A stretch of 27,500 nt of DNA from Neocallimastix lanati (nom. inval.) (Eukaryota; Neocallimastigomycota; Neocallimastigomycetes; Neocallimastigales; Neocallimastigaceae). Below, piece after piece: positions 1-10,658 of this stretch (within the stretch, counting starts at the first letter, position 1; each line of letters opens with the position of its first letter). Position numbers and translations under genes: made by a program. The notes below the pieces were generated by a model. It ran no database searches. It saw only the letters and a program-made list of their open reading frames with translations, and had not been told where the DNA came from. The DNA lies in NCBI GenBank assembly GCA_016946835.1, contig JACVTC010000105.1, positions 352,501 to 380,000 on the forward strand. Direction: 5' to 3'.

Positions 1-88
1 ATATTTTATTTTTTTTTTTTTTTTTTAATTTTTATAAACTAGGAATAAACTTTATTTCATAAAAATATTTTATTATTAATAAACCACT

Positions 89-122
<34 letters not shown>

Positions 123-278
123 TTATTCACTTCTGACATTAAGATTTTAAAAATGCAATATTTTCGCTAAGATGATGAAGAAATACAAAAAAAAAAAAAA
201 AAATAAAAATAGTTTTATTTTATCTTCTTCTTCTACCTCTTCCACCCTACCACATCAAATGTGTTTCATGATTATATA

Positions 279-318
<40 letters not shown>

Positions 319-913
319 ATTAAAAAAAAAAAAATGAAAGAAAAAATTAATAAAAAAAATAATAAAAAAAAATTAATTAAATATTAAAGAAAAAATTAAT
401 AAAAAAAATAATAAAAAAAATTTAATAAATAAAAAATTAATTAAAGAAAAAAATAATTAAATAAAAAAATTTAATAAATAAATAAAAATTAATAAAAAAT
501 TAATAAAAAATAAATAAAAAAAAAAAAAAAGAATCTCATATATAATAAATTGTTGTGACTTTAAAAAAATTCCTCAAAATTTTAGGATGACTTTCACCAC
601 GGCCGCCACCACCACAGCAGGAACAACAAGGTTGATCATTTAATATTAATTTAATATGTCCATGTCCAATCCAAAAAAAAAAAAAAAAAAAAGCACTAAA
701 AAGTAGAAAAAAAATAAAAAAAAAAAAAAAAAAATTAAAAAATTTTTTTTGTTTGTTGGTTGGTTTTTATTTAATATATATATATAATATTTTTTTTCTA
801 GTTGATTTTTTTAATTATTTAATTTTTATTTTTTAAACTATTATTATTATTATGATTTATTATTATTATTCTAAATTTATTATTATTTTATTATTATTAT
901 TATTCTAAAATTA

Positions 914-964
<51 letters not shown>

Positions 965-1311
965 GTTGTTGTTGTTGTTGTTTAAATATTTTCCTTCCTT
1001 TTTTAAAATTATTTATTTTTTTTAAAAAAATTATAGTTATTACTTTTTAATATATATATATATATTTATAAAGAATAAGAATAAAAGGAAAATGTACAAT
1101 AATAATAATTATATTTATATTATTTATTATTATTTATTATAAAAATAATTACTTTATAATATATATTATTATTATATCTATATATACATATAAATTCTTT
1201 TTTAAAAAATTTATATATATACATATATATATTTGTATTAAAATAAAGATGATAAATATATTATATATAATAAATATAAAAATTTATCTTCTTTTTAATC
1301 CTTTTTTTTTT

Positions 1312-1362
<51 letters not shown>

Positions 1363-2014
1363 ATAATTTACTATTCTAATTTTTATTATTATTATTTATT
1401 TAATTAATAATTAATTGTTTTTAATTATTATTAATATTATATTATATTATATTATATTATATTATTATTTTTTTTATGATAATATATATACAATTATTTA
1501 CATATATATATTAAATTATTAAATTATTTACTTTAACTTTTTTTTTTGTTTTTATGTTTTATGTTTTTTATGTTTTATGTTTTTTTGTTTGTTTTTTTGT
1601 TTGTTAGTTTGTTTGTTTTTATAATTATTTATTTTATTATTTACTATTTACGATTTACTATTTATTATTTATTATTTATTATTTATTATTTATTTTTATT
1701 TTTATTTTTATTTTTATTTTAATTTTAATTTTTATTGCCATATTTTATTTATTTTACTACTTTTTCTAGGCATTATTCTTATATATTTTTTTCAAATATA
1801 TAAATCTATAATATAAAAACAATTTTTTTTTTATTAAAATTAAAAAGTAGTACTTTTATAAAATAAAGCAATAATAAAAAAAAAAAAAAATAAAAAATAA
1901 AAAAAAAATAAAAAATAAAAATAAATATATATATAAATATATATATCTATACTATTATTATTTAATTAAGAAATGAAAAAAAAAAAATTTTTTTTCCTTT
2001 TATTTCTTACAAAT
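1..2014. other. AT-rich intergenic spacer
   Basis: This stretch is mostly homopolymer and short-period repeat: a poly(T) run near 91-120, poly(A) near 283-316, A-rich (TAA/TTAA) sequence at 316-530, a TTA trinucleotide array at about 840-965 ending in a short TTG run, a poly(T) run of about 50 bases near 1311-1361, an ATTAT pentamer array near 1433-1465 and TTTATTA/TTTTTA repeats at 1660-1725. The only patch with ordinary base composition is 536-700, listed separately. A second small patch at 205-262 has no supportable ORF. Confidence 0.8.
536..700 (-). other. possible terminal exon or gene remnant, Cys/Gly-rich
   Basis: On the minus strand a frame stays open from about 700 to a TGA at 538-536. 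It encodes a stretch with a GHGH motif, then CCSCCGGGGRG, then about 20 mixed residues ending in YYI. The base composition (GGCCGCC, ACCACCACAG on the plus strand) is unlike the surrounding homopolymers. The frame has no ATG. A 20-base poly(T) would encode consecutive Phe residues, so if the frame is real it is probably the last exon of a spliced gene, entered after one of the AG dinucleotides upstream, or a remnant. I could not find matching upstream exons and do not recognise the protein. A plus-strand microORF overlaps it (ATG at 586, about 18 codons) and I give it less weight. Confidence 0.25.
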
Positions 2015-2858
2015 TTACAATTTAAATGGCTTTTCAATAATTGGTGGATGGTTTTCTTCATATTCTACATAAGGTGGTGGTTCCTCCTTTGAATTTTGTT
2101 GATGACTTGATGATGGAATATTATCAAGAATATTATGATTTGAAGTTAATGAAGCTGGTAAAATGTTACCCGTACTAGTAGCTTGTGAATTTAAAGGAGG
2201 AGTGGAAACCATTTGATTAAAACTAAGATTTTGACTGAAACTGAGATTATTTTGATTGAAACTAAGATTATTTTGATTGAAACTGAGATTACTATTACTA
2301 TCAGTAGAATTAATCATACTTAAATTTGGTGATTTAAGAATACTATAGTTACTGGTTAGGAAACTTTGATCAATAATACTAGTATTGGCACCATTAGCAT
2401 AGTTAAATGAACTATTTGCCAAATAGTTATTTCCATTATTTATGAAATTAATATTTGCCGTACCATCAGGTTTTAACGTCAGATAGTTATAATTGGTATT
2501 TAAATTATTATTATTATTATTTATTAAATTTTGATTTATTAGCTGATTATTATTAATACTCAACATATTCATCGCCGCTTGATCATTAGTAATACCATAC
2601 ATAGTATTACCTAAATTTTGAATGAAATTTGTACCATTCATAAATTGATTATTTGATAAACCAACATTAATTTCATTATTATTATTATTATTATTATTAT
2701 TAAAGTTATTACTACTACCTGTAGTAGTAGCAATTCTAAATTGATTATTTGATAAACCAACATTATTTTCATTATTATTACTATTATTATTAAAGTTATT
2801 ATTACTACTGGCAGTAGTAGCAATTCCAAATTGGTTATTTGATAAATCAACATTAATT

Positions 2859-2907
<49 letters not shown>

Positions 2908-5025
2908 AGTTATTATTACTACCAGCGGTAGCAGCAATAGCAGTAGTAGTAGTAGTAGCGGCAGTAGTAGCAGCAGCAGTAGTTGTAGTAGTAACAGTAG
3001 CAGTAGAACTTGCCATATTATTATTAGTAGGTAAAGCATTATTGCCCATGGTTTCAGCTCGATTTACCAATTTTGAGGTATCAAAATCATTTGTATTATC
3101 ATAATTATCCCTATTATTAGCATCGGTAGTATGTAGATTATAATTACTAATATCTTTGGAATAAATACTACTATTATAAGTAGTCAGAGTTGGAGGAATA
3201 AAACTTCTTACTTTATTGTTACTTTTTCTCTTTTTAAAGTAAAAAAGAACAGCAAATATTACTATAGCAAGAATAACAATTCCACCAATAATATAACCTT
3301 TAGAATTAGAATCATCTTTTCCCTTTTTATCAGTAACTGTTTCTTCTTTAGCACAAACATTTAATGATGTCGCACATACTGGTTGTTCACCTTCATTATA
3401 ACAAACATTACTACCGTTAAATGAGCAAGTATTTGATGTAAAAAAAGGAACTGGACCACTGATATTTGGAAGATTAGAAGCATCACTAATAATATTATTA
3501 TATTAAAATTATTTAATATAGATATTAAAAATAAGTTTTTAATAATATTTAAAATATTAAATATTTCAATATTAAAATTTTTTAATTTTAAATAAATACT
3601 TAAATAAATAAAAGTTACATAAAATAAATAAATAAATAAATAAATAAAAATTAACTTACAAATTAGTTAAATTTTTTAAATTTTTAAATGAGGATGGAAT
3701 TTTTCCTTCAAATCTATTATTTGATAAATTCCTATTTTATATGAATTAAATGACATTTACATTAATAATAATGAATGATTTATAAGTTATTATTATTAAT
3801 ATTTATTACTAAAATAAAATAAAATAAATAAAAAAAATAAAATAAAATAAAATAAAATAAAAAATAATATTAAATAATATAATATAAAATAAAATAAAAT
3901 TTAACTTACAAAACATTTAAACCACTATATTCACCAATATAATCGGGAATAGGACCGGATAAATCATTATTTTGAATTTCTCTATGAAATATTAAAAAAA
4001 AAAAAGTATATATATATATATATTATTATTATTATTATTAATTTAAATATATGATTTAGATATCATAAAAATTATTTAATAAAAAAAAAAAAATAAAAAA
4101 CAAAAAACTCACAAGTATTTAAGGTTTTTCAAGTTTTTCAAACTATCACCAATATTATTTTTTAAATTATTGTTACACAAAAATCTTATGGATAATATAG
4201 GAAAAATATTATATAAATAAATATTGTTATACACATAAATTTTATAATATTTATAACTATAATAATAATAATTATAATAATTTAATAATAATTCTAATAA
4301 TATTTACAAATTTTCAAGGTTTGTAAGAGTTGAAATTGATTTTGGTATACTTCCAGAAAAATTACTTCCTCTTAAACTCCTATCAAATATTAACATGAAA
4401 TTTATTATTAAAATAATGAATGAATAAATAAATAAATAAATAAATAATTGAAATAAATATATTTTAAACATACAAAGTTTTTAAATTAGGTAACTTTGAA
4501 AATTCATCAGGAATTTCACCAGTTAAGCCAGATTCCGCAAAAGATCTTTATATATATGTTATTTAAAAAAAAATATATAAATATATATTTAGAAAGATTG
4601 AAATATTTAAATGTTTCATAAATATTTAAAATGTTATTGAATATATATTTACAAATGTTGTAGAGAAGAGAGTTCAAATATTCTTGAATTAAAAGGTTTA
4701 TTTAATATTTGTTCTCTTATACGTCTATTGAATAATATATACATAATTAATTGAATTAGTTACTTTCATAATAATTTACAATTAAAATATTTAAATATTT
4801 ATTTTATTAAATAATTCTATTAAATATTTCTTATTCTTTTTTTTTTTTTTTTTTTTTGTTTTTTAATATTTACAATTCGGTAACTTTATTATTAACTCCT
4901 ATAACTATATTTCCTTTTGCATTAACACCAATTTGGTCAAAACAACCATAAGGGGTTGTCCAATAAATATTAATACCATAAAAAGTTAAAATTTCTTTAA
5001 TAATATCACATTCATTAGTCTCCAT
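2015..5025 (-). CDS. LRR membrane protein (L domain-like), 8 exons
   Basis: Reconstructed exons (minus strand): 5025-4874, 4724-4653, 4545-4474, 4379-4308, 4184-4113, 3981-3910, 3731-3660 and 3485-2015, giving 684 residues. All seven introns have GT..AG ends (donors GTAAATA, GTATGT, GTGAGT or GTAAGT), are 94-178 nt long and are phase 2, splitting a conserved Leu codon. Residues 1-50 resemble an LRR N-terminal cap (ECDII start, one Cys pair). Residues 51-194 are six 24-residue LRRs of the plant-like LxxLxLxxNxLxGxIP type; the first is degenerate. A Cys-rich cap (C215, C223, C232, C239) precedes one membrane helix at about 259-278, followed by KKRK. The cytoplasmic tail of about 400 residues is Asn/Thr-rich and ends near a PPPY motif (664-667). 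A poly(A) signal lies 12 nt past the stop. A receptor or adhesion role at the cell surface is inference. No signal peptide is visible after the chosen ATG, and an in-frame TGA lies two codons upstream. Confidence 0.93.
2660..2920 (-). repeat. in-gene Asn-rich repeat, three units
   Basis: Inside the last exon of the LRR gene, three copies of a 30-40 residue unit follow one another: FNNN, an Asn run, E(I/N)NVxLSNNQF, then IATT or a variant. They differ mainly in the length of the ATT/AAT codon run. The longest Asn tract is about 15 residues, at roughly 2860-2910. A second small repeat, LSFNQNN in two exact copies followed by LSFSQN and LSFNQ variants, is at about 2215-2295. The copies are similar enough to suggest slippage or unequal exchange within the exon. 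Confidence 0.85.
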
Positions 5026-5820
5026 ATTTCAATAATAATAGTCTTTATATTAAATTAATATATATATATTTTTTTTTCTTGAAGTATTAAAAAAAATGTT
5101 TCTATTTATTATAATAATTTTTGTTTTATTTTGTTTTATTTTAATATTTATATTTTGTTCTTTTTATATTTTATTTTGTTATGAATTTTGTTTTTTTATT
5201 TTTTTTTTTATTGTTTTTATTTTTTTTTATTACTTTTATTTTTTTTTATTGTTTTTATTTTTTTTTATTACTTTTATTTTTTTTTATTGTTTTTATTTTT
5301 AACTTTTTTATTTTTTTTATGTATTTTTAAATAATTAATCTTTATATATATATATATAACTATTGAAACATTACTGCTATTATTATTATATTAAAATTAA
5401 TTTTTTAATTTAAATAAATTATAAAATAAATAATTTCTATTAGTACTGATTCAATTTTCAACTTTTTTTTTTATTTTTTATTTTTTATTTTTATATTTGG
5501 GTTTTCAAAGAAAAAAGAAAAAAGAAAAAAAAAAAAAAAAGATTAAATAAATATTATATATATATAAAATGTTTAATTTATAATATAAAAAAATTTCGAT
5601 ATAATAATTGAAAAAAAAAAAAAATTTAAGAAAATTAAATAAGAATAAATCATTAAATTTAATTTATTTCCTATATAATTTTAATATATATAGTATTCAT
5701 TTCTAAATTAATTTTTTAAAAATTTTTCCAAAATCAAAATACAAATAAAAAATTAAAAATCATAGAAAGTACAAATAAAAAATCATAGAAAAAAATATAA
5801 TTATTTATTATTTATTAATA
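5026..5820. other. AT-rich spacer upstream of the LRR gene
   Basis: A TATATATATATT stretch at about 5059-5070 could serve the LRR gene as a TATA element, but such sequence is common here. At 5195-5300 a T-rich tandem unit of about 37 bases (TTTTATTACTTTTATT / TTTTATTGTTTTTATT) repeats about three times and makes an artificial Phe-rich reading frame. The rest is A- or T-run sequence with no supportable gene. Confidence 0.7.
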
Positions 5821-6060
5821 AATACTCTTTTTATTATTTATTATTCATTATTTATTAATAAATACTCTTTTTATTATTTATTATTTATTATTTATTATTT
5901 ATTATTTATTATTTATTAATAAATACTCTTTTTATTATTTATTATTTATTAATAAATACTCTTTTTATTATTTATTATTTATTATTTATTAATAAATACT
6001 CTTTTTTATTATTTAATTATTCATTATTTATTAATAAATACTCTTTTTATTATTTATTTT
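5820..6060. repeat. tandem repeat containing AATAAATACTC
   Basis: A unit made of TTATTATTTATT blocks followed by AATAAATACTCTTTTTATT recurs five times (around 5817, 5859, 5923, 5955 and 6000) with variable numbers of 7-bp TTTATTA steps between. The reverse complement of the AATAAATACTC segment reappears near 23990-24045. This is composite satellite DNA with no coding signal. Confidence 0.85.
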
Positions 6061-6299
6061 TTAATTAATAAAAAAGAATAATTTAAAAGAAAAAAAAAAT
6101 TTTTTTTTATTAATATTTTTTGTACTTTTTTTTGTTGTTTTTTTTTTAAAAAAAAAAAATTTTTAAATACTATTCATATATTAATATATTAATATATTGT
6201 ATTGTATAATCCATTTAATATACTTTGAATGGATTAATCTATTTATTTAATTCATTCCATAAAGTATTTCGATTTAATTAGAAAATAATAATTAAGATT

Positions 6300-6460
6300 A
6301 TTTATTTATCTATTAATGTATTTATTTATTTATTTATTAATGTATTTATTTATTTATTTATTAATGTATTTGTTTATTAATGTGTTTATTTATCTATTAA
6401 CGTATTTATTTATCTATTAATGTATTTATTTATTTATCTATTAATGTATTTGTTAATTTG
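6300..6460. repeat. ATTAATGTATTTATTTAT tandem repeat
   Basis: Units of about 18-26 bases (TATTAATGTATTTATTTAT with variable TTTA steps) repeat about seven times with substitutions such as AACG for AATG and TTTG for TTTA. Upstream (6180-6300) is AT-rich spacer containing a short near-palindrome of ATTAATATATT. Confidence 0.8.
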
Positions 6461-6469
6461 AAATAGAAA

Positions 6470-8500
6470 ATAAACATATCAACAAAAGAAAGAAAAAAAA
6501 TATACAATATAAGGTTATATAATATTTTTTTTCTTAAATACAATATCATCATAAATAATAATTAATTAGTTGTAAATATAATAAACTGTATTTATTAAAT
6601 AAATAAATAAATGAATATATATATATATATAAATAAATAATATAGTTTAAAACTGTTATTTCAATGGAAAACACTAATAAATAAAAAATAAAAAATTAAA
6701 TATATAAAAAAATAATTTTTTATTAATGACTACTGCTTTATTCTTATCCTAATCAAAAGAATGAAAAGTACATTTCAAAGTGTCTAATATTTTCATTATT
6801 ATTATTATTTTATGTTCTCAACCTTTTTCCTCTAATATTTTCATTATTATTATTATTTTATGTTCTCAACCTTTTTCCTCTTAACTTATTCTTTATATAA
6901 AATTATAATAAAATCATTTGTTTTAATGCAAATAAAAAAAAATTATATATATATATCAATATTAAAATTTTTAATAAATAATAGTTAATCGATAATTAAA
7001 TGTTTTTTTTTTAATTATAAAGTGAATAAATAAAAAGTAATTAATTAATAGTAAAAAAATAAATAAATAAATAAATAATTTATTTTATATTTGTATTGAA
7101 ATAAATAAATAAATAAATAAATAAATAAAAGACTTTAAAATAAAAAAATTTTGTTTTAATGATCCTAAACACAATATTAAGAAAAAACTCGTGTATTTAA
7201 CTTCATTTTTTTTTCTAAACATGATGTTTCAATAATTCCTATTTATTAAGATTTTTTATGCATGGTCAGTCACAGTATTGATATGATTAGTTTCAAAATA
7301 AAAAATAAAAAATAAAAAACAAAAAACAAAAAATAGAAATTATAAAACATAATCCAAAGAAATGGAAATGAATCATTGCATCATTGACATTTTTTTTAAA
7401 GTTTTAGGAATAAATATGAATTATATGAATTATAGAACTTTTTTATTTAATGTTTTTTAATATATATATATTTGTTTAAATAAATTATTTATTAATATTT
7501 ATTTATTAATATTTATTTATTAATATTTATTTATTTATTTATTTTTATATTTATTTATTTTTATATTTATTTATTAATTCTTTTTTATTTATTTAGTTGA
7601 TTTGGCAACATTAAGAATTTTTTTTTTTTTTTTAAAGTTAGCTTTTTTTTTCTTTATGTTAATAATGAAACCAATCATTTTATAAAACCTTATTTCTTAA
7701 ATAATTCTATAATTAATATTTTTTTTTTAAAGAATTGATGTACATTTGTAATATTTCATATACATTCATACATCCATTGAATATTTTATTAGATAACATA
7801 TCAACCATCATTATTTAAACTTTTTTTTTTTTATAGAGTTATCGTTCATCTCCTAACTGTCATCGTTTTTAATTTTACTTACTCATCATATTAATTTATA
7901 CTAAAATTTACTTATAACTTAACTAAAATTATATAAATGAATGATTAAAAAAAAAAAAAAAAGCTAAATAATTATACTGTCTGTAATATATATATATATA
8001 TAATAATAAAAAGAATAAAAAAAAAATTACTTTTTCCATTATATATACAATAATATATAAACTATTCATTAAAAAATGACTTTTTTCTTTTTTAATGTAA
8101 ACCATCCATACTTTACGATTTAATCTGTCTTCTGATGATATCATAAATCATAAATATATCATTTAAGATTGATAGTAATGACATTTAACTCAAAATGGAT
8201 TAATAAAAAAAAATGAAAGAAAAGAAAGAAAAGAAAGAAAAAAAGGTTTAGACCGTTTTGATTCTATCTAATGTCAATGTTGATCATAAATATTATCATA
8301 TTGGTGTAACATTCACTTATTTAAATAAATAAATAAATAAATAAATTATAATAATTGAATAAATTATAATAACAAATAAATAAATAATTAATTAATTAAT
8401 TAAATTATAATAATTGAATAAATAATTAATTAATTAATTAAATTATAATAATTGAATAAATATTTATTTAATTGATTAAATAAATAAATAATTGATTAAA
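6470..8500. other. AT-rich spacer without supportable genes
   Basis: This contains a 48-bp exact duplication at 6784-6879 (listed separately), TAAA tetramer arrays near 7060-7130 and 8321-8345, an AATATTTATTTATT array near 7490-7560, and about 1 kb (7150-8300) of less repetitive AT-rich sequence with only short reading frames. A 71-codon minus-strand frame at 7929-8144 runs into poly-Phe and Tyr-Ile repeats. A 35-codon frame lies at about 7705-7812 on the same strand. Neither has recognisable features. AATTAATTAATT blocks at 8380-8500 lead into the retroelement target site. Confidence 0.7.
6784..6879. repeat. 48-bp exact tandem duplication
   Basis: Two adjacent copies of a 48-bp unit (6784-6831 and 6832-6879) are identical. 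Each contains CTAATATTTTC, an ATT run, TTTATGTTCTC and AACCTTTTTCCT. Identity over non-simple sequence indicates a recent duplication. Confidence 0.9.
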
Positions 8501-8692
8501 TGTTAGAATATGTGAAATGAAAAATAAACTTCAAATGTATTGAAACATATTGTAATATAAATAATGTATAAGCCACAATGTATTAATATAAAAGCATTTA
8601 ATTTAGAATAATTAAGTGCTAGTAACTCTTTATCATAAAATATATTAATAAAGTTGACATAATTATAAACCATAAATTCATAACTCTTAACA
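8501..8692 (+). repeat. 5' LTR
   Basis: This 192-bp terminal repeat carries a TATA-like TATAAAAG at 8587-8594 and an AATAAA at 8647-8652, in the order expected for a U3 promoter and R-region polyadenylation signal. Compared with the 3' LTR it lacks four bases in the GAAATG(TATG)AAAAAT segment; the rest is identical by eye. Confidence 0.95.
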
Positions 8693-8744
8693 GATTAAGA
8701 GTCTCATCTGACTCTTAAAAAGATTCATAGTAAAAGAATCTTTT
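8683..8744 (+). promoter_or_regulatory. leader hairpins at LTR/internal junction
   Basis: Immediately at the 5' LTR boundary, TTAAGAGTC (8695-8703) can pair with GACTCTTAA (8710-8718) over nine bases with a six-base loop. The same arm can instead pair with the last bases of the LTR, ACTCTTAA (8683-8690), through a four-base loop. A further nine-base hairpin follows: AAAAGATTC (8718-8726) with GAATCTTTT (8736-8744). This is where a retroelement has its primer-binding site and packaging signals. I could not recognise a specific tRNA-complementary site. Confidence 0.6.
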
Positions 8745-10446
8745 GCCGGAAACAATATTATGTCAAAAAAAAAAAATATATAAAATAAAATAAAATAATT
8801 GAATTTTAAATTATGATAAAGGTTGCTCATTATGTCAATTTTTAAGATGACTAATAAAACTGATAATTGATCAAAATGATCAAGAAAGAAAATTGAAGAA
8901 ACGCGTAAAATATAAAACTGTTGATAAAAGAAGTTATTTCAGGATAAGTAAAACTCGAAAAAAAATATAAAAATATTTATTTAAAAAGAAAAAACACGTA
9001 TAAACGTATATAAAAGAAAATTATATATCTTCATACTAGAGACTCTTAATTGAAATTATAATTTGATATTTTAACAAATAAGCTTTTGGCTATTAGTAAT
9101 ATAATATCTATACATGAAGGAATCTACTATGTGATGGACTATTTCCGCCCCATGAATATAAAAAACATATTATTTAAAGTATAGTTATTTTAACGCGTAT
9201 TTATAAATATCAAACGCGTATATATAAATATAAACTACAATAAAAGGAGTCTATATGTCAGAGACCTCATATAAAATAATTAATATTTAATATCCCAAAT
9301 ATTCAAGGGAAATATAATAGAATGGTAATTCCTATGGTACATTCTAACAATAATAATATTATTAAACCTAGCGTGAAATAGGTTTAAATAAAAAAAATTA
9401 TTTAATATAATCATAATACAAACCTTCGTGATGAAAGATATAATAAAATAATAAATATAACCATGAGTTATATAAAAATGGATGATGTTTATCCATCTAT
9501 TAATTATACTTATTTATTACAGAGTATTTAAAATTATTAAAATTTTATAATTAATATTTTAATGATGAGAAAATTCAAATATATAAAATCCTTTTAGAAA
9601 TTTGGATTTTAGGGGGAAAGTAGGCAAAATAAAATACAAATTATAAAAATATAAAAGAAAATAAAAATATTAAAGAAAAGTCACTTAACTGATTCTTTGA
9701 GCTAATTATTTGAAAATAATATTTATCTTGAAATGAATAAAATAGCCTAATAGCGAAAATTAACAAAATTAACCTTTAAGAAAGAATTAACTGAAATAGT
9801 GAATATTAATCAATTATGAAACAATTTATATTATTACTAATAAGTTTAAATGACTAGAATAATATAATTAATTATAAATACAATCAATTTTAGTACCCCA
9901 AGATTATGTTTTATCAAGTGCACCAATATATAATTAACAATTTATTTTAATAGTTATCGCTAAAACTACAAAGCGAAAATATAAAAAAGTTAGCGCTAAT
10001 CTATAAAGCGGATTATAATTATTAGTGATATAAAACCCAATATATAAGAGGTATTCACATAAATTGAGATGGTATAATATCACCCTTCAAGTGAAAGGTT
10101 TCCATCATATATAAATGATATATTTAAACCATATAATTATTTTATAGTAAAGATGACATAGATTCATCTAATATTTATTAAAGGTGTAAAAATATTAAAT
10201 ACTTTAATTTTAGGGGGAAATTATTAGATTATATATATATTTAAGAAATTATTTTAGCAATATTTAAATTAAATTAAATAATTAATATAACATAAAAAAT
10301 ATTTTATTCATGTAAAATTAAAGGTTAATTTAGGATAGAAATATATATAACAGTTTAATAATATCAAGTTAATAGAGTAAAATAGGATATTTTTATATAC
10401 ACATATTCACCAGTAAACCAATTTATTCATTATAGAATAACTAGGT

Positions 10447-10457
10447 TTAAGGGGGAA
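10447..10457 (+). promoter_or_regulatory. polypurine tract before 3' LTR
   Basis: TTAAGGGGGAA abuts the TG of the 3' LTR, the position required for plus-strand priming in LTR elements. Two look-alikes, AGGGGGAAAG at 9611-9620 and TAGGGGGAAA at 10211-10220, lie inside the element. Confidence 0.85.
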
Positions 10458-10653
10458 TGTTAGAATATGTGAAATGTATGAAAAATAAACTTCAAATGTA
10501 TTGAAACATATTGTAATATAAATAATGTATAAGCCACAATGTATTAATATAAAAGCATTTAATTTAGAATAATTAAGTGCTAGTAACTCTTTATCATAAA
10601 ATATATTAATAAAGTTGACATAATTATAAACCATAAATTCATAACTCTTAACA
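10458..10653 (+). repeat. 3' LTR
   Basis: This 196-bp copy of the terminal repeat ends CTCTTAACA and is followed by the TTAAA target duplicate. Its TATA-like box is at 10548-10555. A 75-codon minus-strand frame across it (10407-10634) is antisense to the LTR and has no independent support. Confidence 0.95.
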
Positions 10654-10658
10654 TTAAA

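Larger units (their letters stand above)
8496..10658. mobile_element. non-autonomous LTR retrotransposon, probably copia-type
   Basis: The element proper is 8501-10653 (2153 bp). It is bounded by direct repeats starting TGTTAGAATATG and ending CTCTTAACA, with 5-bp inverted termini TGTTA/TAACA. A perfect 5-bp target duplication TTAAA flanks it (8496-8500 and 10654-10658). A polypurine tract AAGGGGGAA lies directly before the 3' LTR. The LTRs differ only by a 4-bp indel. The internal 1765 bp has a base composition distinct from the flanks and no long open frame on either strand. I found no recognisable protease, integrase, reverse transcriptase or RNase H motif. The TGTTAGAATATG start and GGGGGAA tract resemble Ty1/copia elements, but without pol the family is inference. 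It is best described as a TRIM/LARD-like element that depends on enzymes supplied elsewhere. The plus strand is probably the sense strand, judging from the tract. Confidence 0.95.

Noticed and set aside
2638-3039. 133-codon Leu/Ile-rich minus-strand frame
   Set aside because: Shadow of the Asn/Thr repeat codons in the last exon of the LRR gene, read in another frame.
5096-5302. 68-codon Phe-rich plus-strand frame
   Set aside because: Poly(T)-based tandem repeat; no residue diversity beyond Phe, Ile, Leu and Tyr.
7705-7812. 35-codon minus-strand frame MMVDMLSNKIFNGCMNVYEIL...
   Set aside because: Short, stops directly upstream, no recognisable feature.
7929-8144. 71-codon minus-strand frame starting MISSEDRLNRK
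   Set aside because: The first 28 residues are mixed but the rest is poly-Phe, Tyr-Ile and similar simple sequence; no motif, no partner exon.
8693-8712. Specific tRNA primer-binding site after the 5' LTR
   Set aside because: The sequence is occupied by a hairpin and I could not match it to a tRNA 3' end or an initiator-tRNA half-site; left unassigned.
10407-10634. 75-codon minus-strand frame
   Set aside because: Antisense across the 3' LTR of the retroelement; the 5' LTR has no matching complete frame.
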